Part shown: positions 22,983 through 34,930 of the stretch, one piece after another
How positions within the stretch are numbered: the first letter of the stretch is position 1
Layout: the number at the start of each line of letters is the position of its first letter
From: Lineus longissimus
Taxonomy: Eukaryota > Nemertea > Pilidiophora > Heteronemertea > Lineidae
Length of the DNA stretch: 64,000 nt
Assembly (NCBI RefSeq): GCF_910592395.1
Contig: NC_088311.1
Location: 14,324,501-14,388,500, forward strand
Direction of reading: 5' to 3'
Position numbers and translations under genes: made by a program
The notes under the pieces: model-generated
The model's input: only the letters and a program-made list of their open reading frames with translations
Databases searched by the model: none
What the model was told of the DNA's origin: nothing

Positions 22983-23429
22983 GTGGAATCCTTGCATCAC
23001 CACGCGTCTGTCCTCCACTTGGGTCGGAAACCGGATAAAATGATCCTTCCTTGCACAGATTGCCTCCGAAACCCGACGCACAACACGACAACACGTAGCC
23101 TGGGAAACGCCACTCGAATCCCCGAACTCTATTTGAAACGAACCAAATGCATAAAACCGAAGAGCCACAGCGAGTTGCTCTATAAAAGGAAGTAGGGCAC
23201 GACTTCTATTCGTCGGATGCTCTATCTGGGGTCGAATCAGCTCAAGGACATATGGGAACGAGTCCTTCGAAATCCTGTACCGCCTAATGAAGGTCCGATC
23301 CGTGTATTCCTCCAGCGGGTTGCTCCGGTCCTTGAAAACCCTCAAAGGTGCACGGGGTGGTTCCTCCTCCATGTCCTCAGCATCTTCGGCCTCTATTGCA
23401 GCCAACTCCATAAGAACCAGAGCGTCCAT
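22983..23429 (-). pseudogene. Harbinger transposase, N-terminal part (separated by DIRS insertion)
   Basis: Read on the minus strand from ATG 23,429: an acidic leader, then EYTDRTFIRRYRISKDSFPY, LRFYAFGSFQIEFGD and GVSQATCCRVVRRVSEAI, the helix-turn-helix N-terminal region of DDE_Tnp_4 transposases. It runs into DIRS sequence after VVMQGFHEIA. The catalytic part resumes 6.5 kb away at 16,426. The tandem duplication that follows on the plus strand has its breakpoint at this start codon. A leader without ATG continues to 23,465. Confidence 0.82.
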
Positions 23430-24416
23430 TCCGCTCTCGACAATTTCCAGGAGAGAAATGATCAACTGATCACCTGTTAAACAAGCCCTTTTGGGCGTAC
23501 AACTTTTCTTTTGTTATAGAAAAAGAGCCGATCATGTTTAGCAACTGTTTAAACATCGGACAGGTTAATCATCCTTCGTGAAATGTGGCCTAACTTGGTA
23601 GCCTGATTATCGCCTGTTTAACCACTGTTTAAGCAAGACAACCATGTTTAACAGAAAATCAGCCTTTGTGAATATGGGCCTAGTTCTTCAATCTCGAGTG
23701 ATTACCATTAATACAGATAGGCCTATTCTATACTCTATCTCTATTGCTACTTGTTCAAATGTTCTGACGATTATTAGGGGCAAATGCCAGTGTCTTTTGT
23801 GCACTTACGCGGTGAGCAGGCCTCGCATGCTATTTATAGCTCAACAGGATGTTTACATAGACTGGTCTTGTAAGATTGCACATGTTCTTAAGGTAAAATT
23901 TCGAGAGCAACGACAGCCTATTGTTATACGAAATATTGAAATAGTCGTCAGTTGGCTTTCTCAAGGTGATGAGTAGATGTGTGTGAATTTTCTTGCCATC
24001 CTTGTTAATCGTAAAGTTATGAGGCATAAAGGTGACATTTTTCAAATTTGCGTTAACAGACAGGGTGTCTCATGCATTGTGCTGCATCAGTCTATGCATG
24101 ACTGTATGTCTAGACGACGTTGAAACTTGGCCAGATGTATTCTACAAGTGACAAAGTATTCAGAAATGTATAGGTTCATGTGAGAGTAAGGTACTGCCAA
24201 GTCTACAGCCGCTGGAACAGGCGTATGCATGAAATGACTTCGCGTATTTTTTGGAGGCAGGTAGGCCTGGCCTCCGCACCGGCTAGTGAGAATATTGTAT
24301 ACCCCTGTCAACGTCGTCACTATCAATATTCCGAACAATCGACCACGGCTTCTACCAAACAAGTGAACAACGATCAATACTCGTTGCGTAATGTCACTCG
24401 TGACCCTAGGGGTGCC
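23426..24416 (+). repeat. 990-bp tandem duplication, unit 1
   Basis: Spans the transposase start, the right Harbinger inverted repeat and ~740 bp of flanking DNA to gtgaccctaggggtgccc. The period is 990, for example 23,431 equals 24,421. I saw no difference between the two units. The open frames inside both units (110 codons plus, 71 codons minus) are identical pairs and not recognised as genes. Confidence 0.9.
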
Positions 24417-25407
24417 CATTCCGCTCTCGACAATTTCCAGGAGAGAAATGATCAACTGATCACCTGTTAAACAAGCCCTTTTGGGCGTACAACTTTTCTT
24501 TTGTTATAGAAAAAGAGCCGATCATGTTTAGCAACTGTTTAAACATCGGACAGGTTAATCATCCTTCGTGAAATGTGGCCTAACTTGGTAGCCTGATTAT
24601 CGCCTGTTTAACCACTGTTTAAGCAAGACAACCATGTTTAACAGAAAATCAGCCTTTGTGAATATGGGCCTAGTTCTTCAATCTCGAGTGATTACCATTA
24701 ATACAGATAGGCCTATTCTATACTCTATCTCTATTGCTACTTGTTCAAATGTTCTGACGATTATTAGGGGCAAATGCCAGTGTCTTTTGTGCACTTACGC
24801 GGTGAGCAGGCCTCGCATGCTATTTATAGCTCAACAGGATGTTTACATAGACTGGTCTTGTAAGATTGCACATGTTCTTAAGGTAAAATTTCGAGAGCAA
24901 CGACAGCCTATTGTTATACGAAATATTGAAATAGTCGTCAGTTGGCTTTCTCAAGGTGATGAGTAGATGTGTGTGAATTTTCTTGCCATCCTTGTTAATC
25001 GTAAAGTTATGAGGCATAAAGGTGACATTTTTCAAATTTGCGTTAACAGACAGGGTGTCTCATGCATTGTGCTGCATCAGTCTATGCATGACTGTATGTC
25101 TAGACGACGTTGAAACTTGGCCAGATGTATTCTACAAGTGACAAAGTATTCAGAAATGTATAGGTTCATGTGAGAGTAAGGTACTGCCAAGTCTACAGCC
25201 GCTGGAACAGGCGTATGCATGAAATGACTTCGCGTATTTTTTGGAGGCAGGTAGGCCTGGCCTCCGCACCGGCTAGTGAGAATATTGTATACCCCTGTCA
25301 ACGTCGTCACTATCAATATTCCGAACAATCGACCACGGCTTCTACCAAACAAGTGAACAACGATCAATACTCGTTGCGTAATGTCACTCGTGACCCTAGG
25401 GGTGCCC
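24417..25407 (+). repeat. 990-bp tandem duplication, unit 2
   Basis: Second copy of 23,426-24,416 in direct orientation, including a second Harbinger right inverted repeat ending at 24,669. The junction shows only a 3-bp overlap (ccc), so no long homology created it. The region 25,408-25,670 to the right is single-copy without a recognisable gene. Confidence 0.9.
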
Positions 25408-25672
25408 GATACACACTGCGCATCTCCCATTTCACGTTAACGATAGAGTATTCGGGCACAGTGGCATCAACTAAATCACTCACCCAAAACCTTGACATTT
25501 CCGCCTCAGAAGCTGTTTTTTGTCTGGTCCCCGCCCTCGGTTTAGTACAGCTGTGATTGGAGCACGCGCTGAGAGCGTGTCGAGAAAAGAGGAAAATCGA
25601 TGGAATTGTTGATCTCGATAGTGGTGACGTGAACCAATGAGAGTCAGGATACACTCATCTCCTTCCTATGTA

Positions 25673-27830
25673 CCAGGTGTCAAGAAAACATTCGTCACTT
25701 TTGATTTCTCTAATAACTTCTAAAATACTATTCCGGTAGGGATAAGATTTCAATAGCCAATAATTGACATCCATCAAATTCTCTGGTGAAGGTTTGGTTG
25801 CGTAATGCATTATGACAACCGAGTACATTTTGGGGTCATTTTGGTTGTTGGACTAATGATATTTATGCAGGTTGGGGCCACGCCGCACAGATAACGAGAT
25901 GTCCGCGCATTGTTGATGGAAACCTTCCCCCCAACGAACACTTCGACTATAGCTGCATTGCATCAGGAACGGCTTGCTCGAAGCGAAGACCTCACAATGT
26001 GCGACTTTTTCTCTGGGAATATCTGAAAGAATTGGCATTTGTCCAAAGATAGTACGTAAATGTTGAATCGAGCCAAATGAAACAAGCCAAAATAAACGAA
26101 CCATATACACATTCTAAACATGAAATTAAGGGGATGTTTTGATGTAATATGATTGCAAAGTGTTAGGTGGATATTTGCATGAAATGAAAAATCACTTTTA
26201 TTCACTCAGGCCCACTTTATTTGGCATGTTTAAGTCTTAAACAAACCAACATTAACGAGTGAATGAAACGTTCCGTGGAGCACCATGCAAAACTTAAAAT
26301 GAACCAAATTGAATGGGACTATGTGAAAAGAATTATATTTTATGCCATAAACATATTTGACCGAATCCTGCAATGAGTATTACATGTAAACTTGATCTTT
26401 AATTTCAGGTTTGAAACGTTTATTTGGATCGTTTAGTTGGCTTGTTTCATTTTGCTCGTTTCAACATTTACATACTACTATGTCCGAAGGCCCTCTGTAA
26501 TCGTAGACGAACTTCAACAAACTATTGTGTACAATGGCATTCGAGGTTGTTTTTATTCCACTCTGATTTGTAATCATTCACATCATATTGTATGTGGGAT
26601 TTAAATTTACACCTTGAGGGTGTTATCTTTTTCGTCGCAAGTGGGTTTCAGGTAGAAAAGTGAGTTTGATCCACAGTGTGTGTTCAAAATGTTGCTTATA
26701 AGTGTAAGGGCTGGCGTATATATCGATCCGTATATTCGGAGATTAATTGAAATCGACACCTAGCCGGTGACATCGTCACCATCGGACATGGCCGAGTTTG
26801 TCTCAACCTCCACATCCGGGGGTCTACTTGATCAGAATCAAAAATGGATGCATCACTAGACCCTGGATATTCATGTACGCCATATCCAATCATATCGCTC
26901 GTCAGCGCCAGAATCTGGCAATGACCTATGACCCGGGCAATACGTGTCGGCACTTTTTCAACATGTCCAACAACCGTTTGCAGCCGACCAAATAATTGTA
27001 AAATTGACCGATACAGATAAAGAAGCCTTATACTCAAATATGAAAATAAATTATAAGGAATTTTTAAGTAATGTGATAACAGTGCTCGCGCGATTGGGAT
27101 TTTTAAACTGTATTTCTTCGGTTCTATTTTGCTCGGAGTGCCCGCATATGGCCCGACTTAATGACCAAAATTTCTTGTAGAGACAATTATTTTTTGTTAA
27201 TCAGCATTAGCTCATATATTATCCGTGCCCATGAAGTTCGATTATACCGTCAATTGATTTGTGGTTGCACAGTATGGTAAATGGTTATGTAGAATGATCA
27301 GTCGCCCTTTTCGCCGATCATGCCATGAACATGCCAAGTGTCAAAACATTGTACACATTTTATTTGCATGTCAAACGTTATCCATTGACCCATCGAATAT
27401 GTTTTAGCTCAACGTGATACCAGGGGCAGTGCAAGTGACCATAGGAGCGCGCAATGACCCCTGGGTAAACGAGGATAGAGTACAAGAGTGTCACGTGGTA
27501 TTACGTAGTGTTTACAATCAGCATGTTGTGTCGGATTTCCTACCCCCTGATTGTCGAGTAAAGGTTTCTTTGTTCTGTTAATTCAATTTGAAAAGAAATC
27601 ATATACACTTGTTAATTAAATTATAGCAATTCGCCAAAATATCGTGCGTTTGTATTGCGAGGTGTAATTGGTCACGAGGCACTGGTGGAATCGAATCCGC
27701 ATTCATGCTTCAATTATTGATACGAATACGTCGTCACATAAGTTGGGGTATTCTCAAGTCATTTTACTATAAGTTTTGCTATAGGTTGTGGAGAAATCAA
27801 AAGTGACGGATGTTTTGTTTACACCTAGTA
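25673..27830 (+). mobile_element. Possible DNA element with ~40-bp inverted ends
   Basis: The left end reads caggtgtcaagaaaacattc then gtcacttttgatttctc. The right end, read on the minus strand, is ctaggtgtaaacaaaacatc then cgtcacttttgatttctcc. The ~40-bp match includes 17 consecutive identical bases. TAC occurs on both flanks. The interior (2.1 kb) has only weak frames (26,696-27,037 minus, 25,853-26,110 minus) with no transposase motif, so it would be non-autonomous. Superfamily unknown. Confidence 0.5.
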
Positions 27831-28331
27831 CTACATAAGAGTAGTACCCTCCATACTTTTCGATGATTGAGGGTTTCCCCAATGATTATTCATCACAAAG
27901 TGAATTTTACAACAACCGTCCGTCTTAATTTAACCCAACAATTAAGTCCGAAAGAATCAAGCCTACACGAAAAGTAAACATCACATACTGTAGACCTTGC
28001 AATAAACAAGCGCCGCAGGAAATCAGAAAAGGCCTAGATTTTTATTTATACATGGTCAAGGCGAAAGTAATAGGAGTTTGAAAGGGTATGAACGCAGGTT
28101 ACCTACGTAATGGAAATTAGGGCGATTTTCAACCCCCTGTCCCCGACCAAGGCCCAATCTCGGCAATTTTACAACATTCCACGCTCGCACCACCACAAAT
28201 TAAGCCTTTCAAACCCCTATTACTCTCATCTTACCCCCATTATCAGCGTGAAAAAAAGCACAAAAAAAATTAAGAAATTAAAAACATCCCTATTTCAACC
28301 ACATTTCTAAACATGGGCCTTGTGTATACCA

Positions 28332-29260
28332 CTATTCTACCTTTAAAAACGCATTAAACTCACACCTTAGTGCATTACACTCACAATTTGTGAATTTTGA
28401 ACATTTAACTGTGCGTCTGAAACAATGAAAAATGCATTTTGTACGGACCCCTTCACCGTCTTTTGTGATTGCCAACTGTATGCCGTCCTTAGTCTTTTGC
28501 AGTGCTCGACCACTTCCATGCAAACTATTATCTTCTGTGGATCTCAATTCCACCCACAAACCAAAATGATTGGAATGTCCATAATATTTTTCCATGGTTA
28601 AATTACAGTCGTGAGACTTCTTCATATCTTCAGTCATGAAATGTTTTTTTGCCTTTTCCCACTGGTCTAACATTCTCATTTCCTCCGAGTAGAGTTTATT
28701 GGCTATTCCCTCTATCATTACTCTCAAATTTACTTTCTGTCTCGTGCATCATCAGTATAGTCGGTTATAAAGAGTGATAAAATTCCTTTGATTGAGCGTT
28801 TCGGGTAATTGATATTTTCATTGATTAGGGTTGTAGCACCATCTACACTCAGGGTCTTAAAATTGTCTATCCAATCGTAGAAGACAGAATAACAAGAATT
28901 GTAGTTACTGAGCAATTGTCTGGCAATTCTTTCGTCTGTGACAGTGTCATATTCCAGACATACATTTTTAAGTACGTAATTCATACCTGCAGTTGTGGTT
29001 ATAAAGATTACACCCACCTTTGGTGCGAAAGTCAGGTCAAAGATTATGTCCTCTTGAATGGGGAATTTGTAAAACGGCGCATGGGTTGATGATAGCAGTT
29101 CAAAGTCAATGGGAATTTTGTACTTCTTATCAAATACTTCTTTCAGGGTTTTCTCATTGTTAGTTTCACCGGTAATATCAACCAAAGCCACACCAGATCT
29201 TAATTCTCTGAGGTTACTACTCTGTATCTCTTGAAAGACCCGGTTTTTTTTCTTTAAACC
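28332..29260 (-). pseudogene. Polinton/Maverick major capsid protein, copy 2 (C-terminal two thirds)
   Basis: On the minus strand, VFQEIQSSNLRELRSGVAL leads into KYKIPIDFELL, HAPFYKFPIQEDIIF, a central jelly-roll stretch with NENINYPKRSIKGILSLF, and after a break at about 28,728 the C-terminal part with LHGSGRAL and DGIQLAITK. These are the conserved blocks of the Polinton double-jelly-roll capsid protein. The N-terminal jelly roll is absent: at ~29,260 the sequence jumps directly into the neighbouring membrane-protein gene, which suggests a deletion. It carries at least one frameshift. It is related to, but clearly diverged from, the relic at 0.5-1.6 kb. Confidence 0.78.
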
Positions 29261-29923
29261 CTCCTTAACTTTGTTGGGAATAATAGGCTTTGTGGAATAG
29301 GTGGCGGAGTAGAACTTGGCGGATTTGGGGGCCGTGCAGCCTTCAGGGAATAACCTATAGTCAGACCCAAGGTAGAGAAAAACATAATCACCGCTGTTAC
29401 TATGGCGCCTATTGTTAAACCTTCCATTTTTAAGAGTAATTTCAATCTATCTTTCAAAGGGATCTCTGAGTCTGGTTTCTTCAACACATCAGTTAGTTAG
29501 CGTTTGATTCTGCTTGCTCCACTTTCCGTTTCTCTGTCCAACTCAAATACTTTTCTTCTTTCCATATTGAGTTCGTCTTTAACTTAAACAATTTCTTCTT
29601 TTAATACTAGATTATCTTCAACGTCTTCTTCTACAGAGTTTACATAATCTCTGGTTAGATCTTTAAGCTGACTTTTCTAGCTCTTCTTTTTTCATGTCTT
29701 TAACCCTCTTTACAGTAGCAAGATTATCCCCCCCCCGCCTGTTTTAACGCTCTGACTTCTCCCATTGCATTTTCACTAAATCCAATTGCTTTTAACTCTT
29801 CATCGGTTGCGTTAATTAACTATTATCAATTGTGTTACCAGGGTTGTCGCCAACATTCTCTACAAAACTAGATTCTTCATTGACCGTAGTGAGGGTATTA
29901 TTGCCATCAATTTCCTGAGGTTG
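29261..29923 (-). pseudogene. Polinton-type structural/membrane protein, broken
   Basis: Begins MQPQEIDGNN near 29,923 on the minus strand. Then come ATDEELKAIGFSENAMGEV, an acidic helical part, KPDSEIPLKDRLKLLLKMEG and a single hydrophobic segment (LTIGAIVTAVIMFFSTLGLT) followed by a Pro-rich tail. This order matches a recurrent gene next to the capsid gene in invertebrate Polintons as I remember them. Its role there is not established beyond a probable virion or membrane function. Stops and shifts interrupt it at about 29,740 (C/G run), 29,690, 29,570 and 29,495. The tail merges with capsid copy 2. Confidence 0.6.
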
Positions 29924-30975
29924 CATTGGTTGCAGTTCTATTTCTTCTTCGAGTGTGTTGAGGATATCTTGTATACCATCAGTTATTTCCGTACCATATT
30001 GTTTCTTAATATATCATGCACTAACATCTTTCCATCTCTTTTATTGAGATGGGCGATATCCGATTTCGGTATTTTATTATCAATTTATGCAACTCCCCAT
30101 CAGACAGCCAAATTCGAAAGTTTGCGTATTCTTGTTTCCTTGTGTTTCCATTTTGTTCCTTTTAAAGAATATTTCATTTTGGAAGACAAAATGAAATTCT
30201 ACACCTGCAAGAGTTGATCTTGGTGCGGGACTGAGCCCCATACTAAATTACTCTTTTTGCCCAAGGGTATTGTTGTATGTTGTGTCAGACGCGGTGGGAA
30301 CGGCACTCCAACACCTCGACCCTCGGCTATTTAAATTACTTAAAATGGAGAAGACCGCCCCAAATTAAACTTACTAAAACACCACACAGCTGTTTCAGCT
30401 AGAATAGAAACGCAAGTTTAATCAGACAGCACCAGACGCCGCTTTTTAGGGAGGTGCTGGATTGAAGGTGTTAATTGCTACCCCAATAAACAACCCAGTT
30501 CCTCACCCCAACCGCTTGAGGATTACATAAAAGGCCTGAATCCACCCATGTATGCCCCTTAATTGTGTTAGTAGTAATTAAGATTGCATGCGTTTATTAG
30601 AACCAACTTGACCTGAACCAAGCTTTGTGCATTATATTCCGGCTGCCATCTTGGATAGGCTTGGGCCTGCACTGTGTAGTGTATAAAAGATGACTTTGAT
30701 GGAGTTTTTCTGTAAAAATATTGATGATTGTTTGCACCTCTATTATGTTTCAGCCCAGATACCAATTCTTCTGTAAAAAGCATTTTAATATTCTGCATAT
30801 AACATAGCTTTGTATGGCTGTGATTAGATTAGGTTTGCACTCAGGCAAAGACAAATAAAAGGCATTTTAAAAGGGCCTACTTCGTTATTCGTTGTGAAGA
30901 ATGGTCGTCATTTGAAAATGCCATGCCCATTACTTATGTTGTGTTATGAAAGATTGGTGCCCTGTTGTACACAAA
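29924..30975. other. Stretch without a supported gene
   Basis: AT-rich sequence with chance frames only (29,921-30,217 plus and 30,568-30,798 minus look non-coding). I see no repeat ends or regulatory signal here. Confidence 0.5.
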
Positions 30976-31481
30976 TGAGACAAATAGTCGCAAAGAACAG
31001 GTCTTAACCTATAGAATATATAGGCAGGACAAATGTGTCCTATTGTAGGCCTACGAAGATGAGACAGTTGCAAAAATCGACAGGTCACAACCTATGATAT
31101 CATAGGCAGGACAACGGGTGTCTCATCCAGCTTGGGGTCTTGTAATTCCGGGAGTGAAGTTGAGACAACAGTCACCAAGGACATGTCACAACCTTTATTA
31201 TCATAGGCAAGGGATGTAGTTGTCTCATCCAGCTTGAGGCCTTGTTATTCCGAGAGATGAGACAACAGTCACAGAGGACATTATATGTTACAACCTTTAT
31301 TATCATAGGCAAGGGATGTAGTTGTCTCATCCCGCTTGAGGCCTTGTTATTAAGAGAGATGAGACAACAGTCACAGAGGACATTATGTCACAACCTATCT
31401 TTTATATGCAGGGGATGTAGGTGTCTCATCCAGCTTGGGGTCTTGTTATTCCGAGAGATGAGACAACAGTCACAGAGGACA
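30976..31481 (+). repeat. Tandem array, ~100-bp unit, about 5-6 copies
   Basis: Each unit runs gagacaacagtcacagagga, acaacctttattatcatagg, atgtagttgtctcatccagc, ttgaggccttgttattccg, with increasing divergence in the first two units. The reading frames inside (for example 31,242-31,589) repeat the same peptide and are shadows of the array. Confidence 0.88.
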
Positions 31482-31673
31482 ACATATCAAGGCAGTACCA
31501 GTACACAAAAATTAAAAGTCATGATTTCAATGTACACAATATTATTATTATTAATTATTCACAATATGCATTTAATTCACATTCAATAGACTCATACATT
31601 CAAAAAATAATAATACAAAGTTCACATCTTCATATTCCTTGCTATAGAAGTTTCAACTTTAACTTTCTTTTAA

Positions 31674-31964
31674 TCAAAGTGACAGACAAATGAAGGTGCG
31701 CACTGTTCCTGTATAGTCCTCAATTTGGAAATGATGTTCATCAACTTGACTAAGAACGGTTCCAAGATAAACGTTTGAGTCCAATCTGAACAAACACGTG
31801 TCGCCGACATTGAATATACGTTTTCCTGATTTGTCAGTGGATTTCTTGGACTTCTTGCGTTTACGACCGAAATATCGCTAATGACCGCCTGCACCAACTT
31901 TCGAATCCAACCGAGCTTTTTTCAGAGGAGGGAAGTCACCATCATCATTCCTAGTCAGGTCCAT
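31674..31964 (-). pseudogene. Tudor-like nuclear protein fragment with one in-frame stop
   Basis: Read from ATG 31,964 on the minus strand: an acidic start with FPPLKKARLDSKV, an in-frame TAG at 31,878-31,880, then a basic nuclear-localisation-like stretch (GRKRKKSKKSTDKSGKR) and a small beta-rich part (FNVGDTCLFRLDSNVYLG, TVLSQVDEHHFQIEDYTG), ending at TGA. The pattern VGD-C-F-G-V-DYTG resembles Tudor/chromo-like barrels that bind modified histones, but that is a resemblance only. A usable acceptor (acaattccag) lies just upstream. It is a host-gene relic or an exon with a recent nonsense change. Confidence 0.4.
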
Positions 31965-32214
31965 TTTGAAGACGAGTATACCTGGAATTGTAAAGGCGAG
32001 TGTAAACATAATGGCAGTGGCTAAATGGGGGAGGGGGGGGGGGGGGGGTAACTGGAGGTGGCTCCAACAGACACAGCTTCTATTCTAATTCAATTCTGAC
32101 ACTGACCAGTGTTGAATCTAGAGAAAGAAAGGAAGTATCCTACAGATGTCCACTTTTATTTCAATGTAGATTCAAATAATATTTAATTGCAATCAAAATA
32201 GCCTCGGAACTTAC

Positions 32215-32295
32215 CATCAGTCCAAAATCAGAGTAGTAATCACGCCTGTCTATAATGTCGGTTGCATTTCTGGTGACACCTCTTGGAGGCTGAAC
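32215..32295 (-). CDS. Putative 27-codon internal exon
   Basis: On the minus strand an acceptor ctttatttcag and a donor ATG|GTAAGT enclose 81 nt with exactly one open frame, encoding VQPPRGVTRNATDIIDRRDYY followed by SDFGLM. Both splice sites are near consensus and both boundaries are phase 0. It may belong with the Tudor-like fragment at 31,674-31,964, but the phases do not join directly, so the relation is unproven. The neighbouring 32,300-33,570 stretch shows no further exon that I trust. Confidence 0.35.
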
Positions 32296-33572
32296 CTGAA
32301 ATAAAGAGTAATTGATTAGAATAGAATACATGCATACAAAGCCTACGGGAATACAGTATAATGATTTCAATCATCTGTTTGTGAATACATAGATGAAGGG
32401 AAACATCGCTTAACTTACCACTTATCTTGTTCACTGCCGGATCAATGATGTCGACGTACTGGGCCTATATACATGTAGCCTCTCGAATCAACTAAAGCAT
32501 CACATCAGCCGGATTAAGTCGAGAAGTTATCTGCAGTACACACCATGCAACCAGCTGAAATTAAAGAAAAAGGCATTTTAGTAACTGAAGGAATGTTTAC
32601 CAGTCAACAAAAGGCACTGTTTTGGCATCACCCTGTACAAAAATACCACAACAAACTGGAATGTGGGTCAATGGGCGAGTTCATTTTGCTAACAGGTGGA
32701 TAATATACCAAGAACTTTTCTATATTTGGCGAATTCTTAAGACTATATTTATCAATTACATCTGTAAAGATATTTTCAACATAAACTATGGTATATGCTA
32801 ACTCATGGCTTGTTCATAAGCAGATCATGACTTATTATTGTACTATTACCCATGCTGTACCCCTTTCACCAAAATAGACCCGACCATCGAACTTAAAAAC
32901 TCAACTATTTTTAGACATTTGTTTTTCAAATGCATTTTCTGCATGAATAGACAGCAAACTAACATAAAATAGATATATATTTTAAAAGTAAAGATTTAAA
33001 TGAATACTGGAAGTAACTCGTTTTGCTAAATAACGATCAAGGGAATTCGATGTTGTACGATGAACTTGGCACCCCATCTCAATCTCCGTCTGCAAGTCGG
33101 CCATTTTTAATTTGAGCAGATCAAAGTTTGAGAAATTTCAGAATAAACGCACGATTCTGTACGAAACTGAAATGAGTTATGCAAAACAGCCGGGGTATTT
33201 ATGATATATGATATTATGCCTACCCGGCTATCTAGTCTTGAAGAATTCCGAAATCTGTAACTTGTCGAAAAATCGATAAAAAACATGGAAATCGCCACTG
33301 TTTCGTTAATTTTGGTCCAAATTTCATGAAATTTTCAAGCCGGGTGAATGGTCATGTGACACAACTTATGAGCCAATGAAAACCGTCGTATCTAATTCGA
33401 GCACGTGTACAGAAGCGCGCTGATGTTTGAACGATGCCAATGCATTAACCCTTTGGCTGAATGGGTATTGCGATAATGTGTGAGATGTGTATTGGCGACA
33501 ATGTTTACATAGCGGTTAACAGGCTTTTCGCATGGACCAATCGTTGGGCAGCAGGCTAGTAGGCAGAATGGT

Positions 33573-34062
33573 TTATTTCGATGTCATGTTTAGGCATAGC
33601 TGAAACAGCTGTGACCAGTCACGACAAACAATGATCCTTGAAGCGGCCTGAGTGACAGGAAGTGCTACATACAACTGATTGTCATCCGCGTATCCGTGCC
33701 TAGGGGCGCCAAAACCATCGATAAGGGGACCAAGTGGCAGGATGTAGACCAGGAAAAGGATGGGGCCTAATACTGACCCCTGTGGTACGCCATAATTGAG
33801 TGTTTGAGGCGCTGATCTCTTTCCGCTGATACACACATGTTGTGTCCTCCCCGCCAGACTTTAGCGGGATACCGTCGATACCAAGGAGATTTTGTAGACG
33901 CGAGAGGAGAACTTCGTGGTCGACCGTGTCGAACGCGGCACTGAGATCTAGTAACACTAATACAGCTGCACCATGTTTATCAACCATGTTGCGAATATCG
34001 TTCTGGACCCTCAGTAATGCCGATTCAGTACTAAGGTATTCTAATACTACTCCATCTTCATT
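33573..34062 (-). pseudogene. CR1/Jockey-group LINE reverse transcriptase fragment
   Basis: Minus strand. [20 protein letters not shown] (first catalytic Asp), then in another frame YGVPQGSVLGPILFLVY and GYADDNQLYVAL (catalytic Asp pair). Only ~160 codons of the RT palm remain, frameshifted near 33,840. The 5' part and 3' end are missing. It abuts Polinton-type sequence at about 34,065 and probably inserted into it. Confidence 0.82.
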
Positions 34063-34070
34063 TGTTATTT

Positions 34071-34576
34071 TTAATGTGATTGTTTTTTTAAATTTACGTT
34101 TGAAATAGAATATTTGGGCTTATACATCATCTCGTCTTTTACCACTGGAGTACCAATTCCCCCTAGAATGACGCACAAACTATCCGAGTTATGAACGCCT
34201 GAATCAATGTAAAGAGTATTTTTTTCATCTACCAACTTTGACCTAAAAAATAAGTAAGTACGGCAACGGCACATATTAGAATATTTACCTTTTTTCAAGA
34301 AGTTTCCTTTTTGGAGGCTAGAATAGCAATAGTGGGGTGACGGCGTAGCAATTGACCACTCACCCCCATAAATATCTTCCATTAACTCCACAGCGATTTC
34401 ATTGTTATGTAATGAAACTTGATATCCCAATCTTCCCAGAGATAGTTCAACCTTTTACAGTATTGTCTTAAATCTAACGGTATAATTATTTGCCGCAGAG
34501 AAATGTTTTTTATGTCCACAATTGCGTTTAGGTGAAAATCATAAGAAGCCTTATAGCTGTCAGACTTCAGAAACAA
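34071..34576 (-). pseudogene. Polinton-type gene, unassigned role, frameshifted
   Basis: Two overlapping minus-strand frames (34,382-34,576 and 34,071-34,430) give one colinear protein: FLKSDSYKASYDFHLNAIVD, LRQYCKRLNYLWEDWDIKFH, then VSLHNNEIAVELMEDIYGGE, CRCRTYLFF and DTLYIDSGVH-like blocks. I associate this pattern with a conserved Polinton gene of unknown function, probably structural. The shift lies near 34,420. The 3' end is cut by the LINE fragment. Confidence 0.5.
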
Positions 34577-34930
34577 ATTTATTTCCCTTATTCATCTAAA
34601 TGGAATTATCTACGTGGAATTATCTCCGTAAAATAAGGAGGTGCTGAAGGCGCCAGGTTCGGATCATGAATTCCCGCTGGATAATAACGGTTGTATACAT
34701 ACTTCATTGTGACTTTAGTTTCTCCAGCATCTCTGTCTGTGCTAGTTTTTTTCCTTCTAAAAAGTATTTTTCATGGCTTCAACATCAACATTTGAATTTG
34801 TCTCTCTTTGTTTTATTCTTATTGCAATTTTTAAAGAAATATAGTTCTCCTTCTCCTTGAGAATTAAAGAGAATTCCTCCTGTTATGTGAGAATAATTTA
34901 TAGCAGCACTTTCTAAGTCATTGATAGTGT

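Larger units (their letters stand above)
13595..23679 (+). mobile_element. PIF/Harbinger DNA transposon, interrupted by DIRS element
   Basis: The terminal inverted repeats read gggcccatattcacgaagg on the left (13,595) and the complement of cctttgtgaatatgggc on the right (ending 23,679). They are bordered by CTA at 13,592-13,594 and CTA at 23,680-23,682, a plausible 3-bp target duplication. Subterminal regions share gtttaa-rich words. The element carries the two genes expected of the superfamily: a Myb/SANT-like DNA-binding protein on the plus strand and a DDE_Tnp_4 transposase on the minus strand. About 6.5 kb of DIRS retrotransposon sits inside the transposase, so the original length was about 3.5 kb. 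Confidence 0.88.

Noticed and set aside
23644-25035. Identical pairs of 110- and 71-codon frames
   Set aside because: Repeated only because of the 990-bp tandem duplication. No family features.
30976-31481. CRISPR-like array
   Set aside because: Units are continuous ~100-bp tandem repeats without unique spacers, in an animal genome.
31242-31693. Frames with repeated LLREMRQQSQRT peptides
   Set aside because: They are the minisatellite array read in frame.
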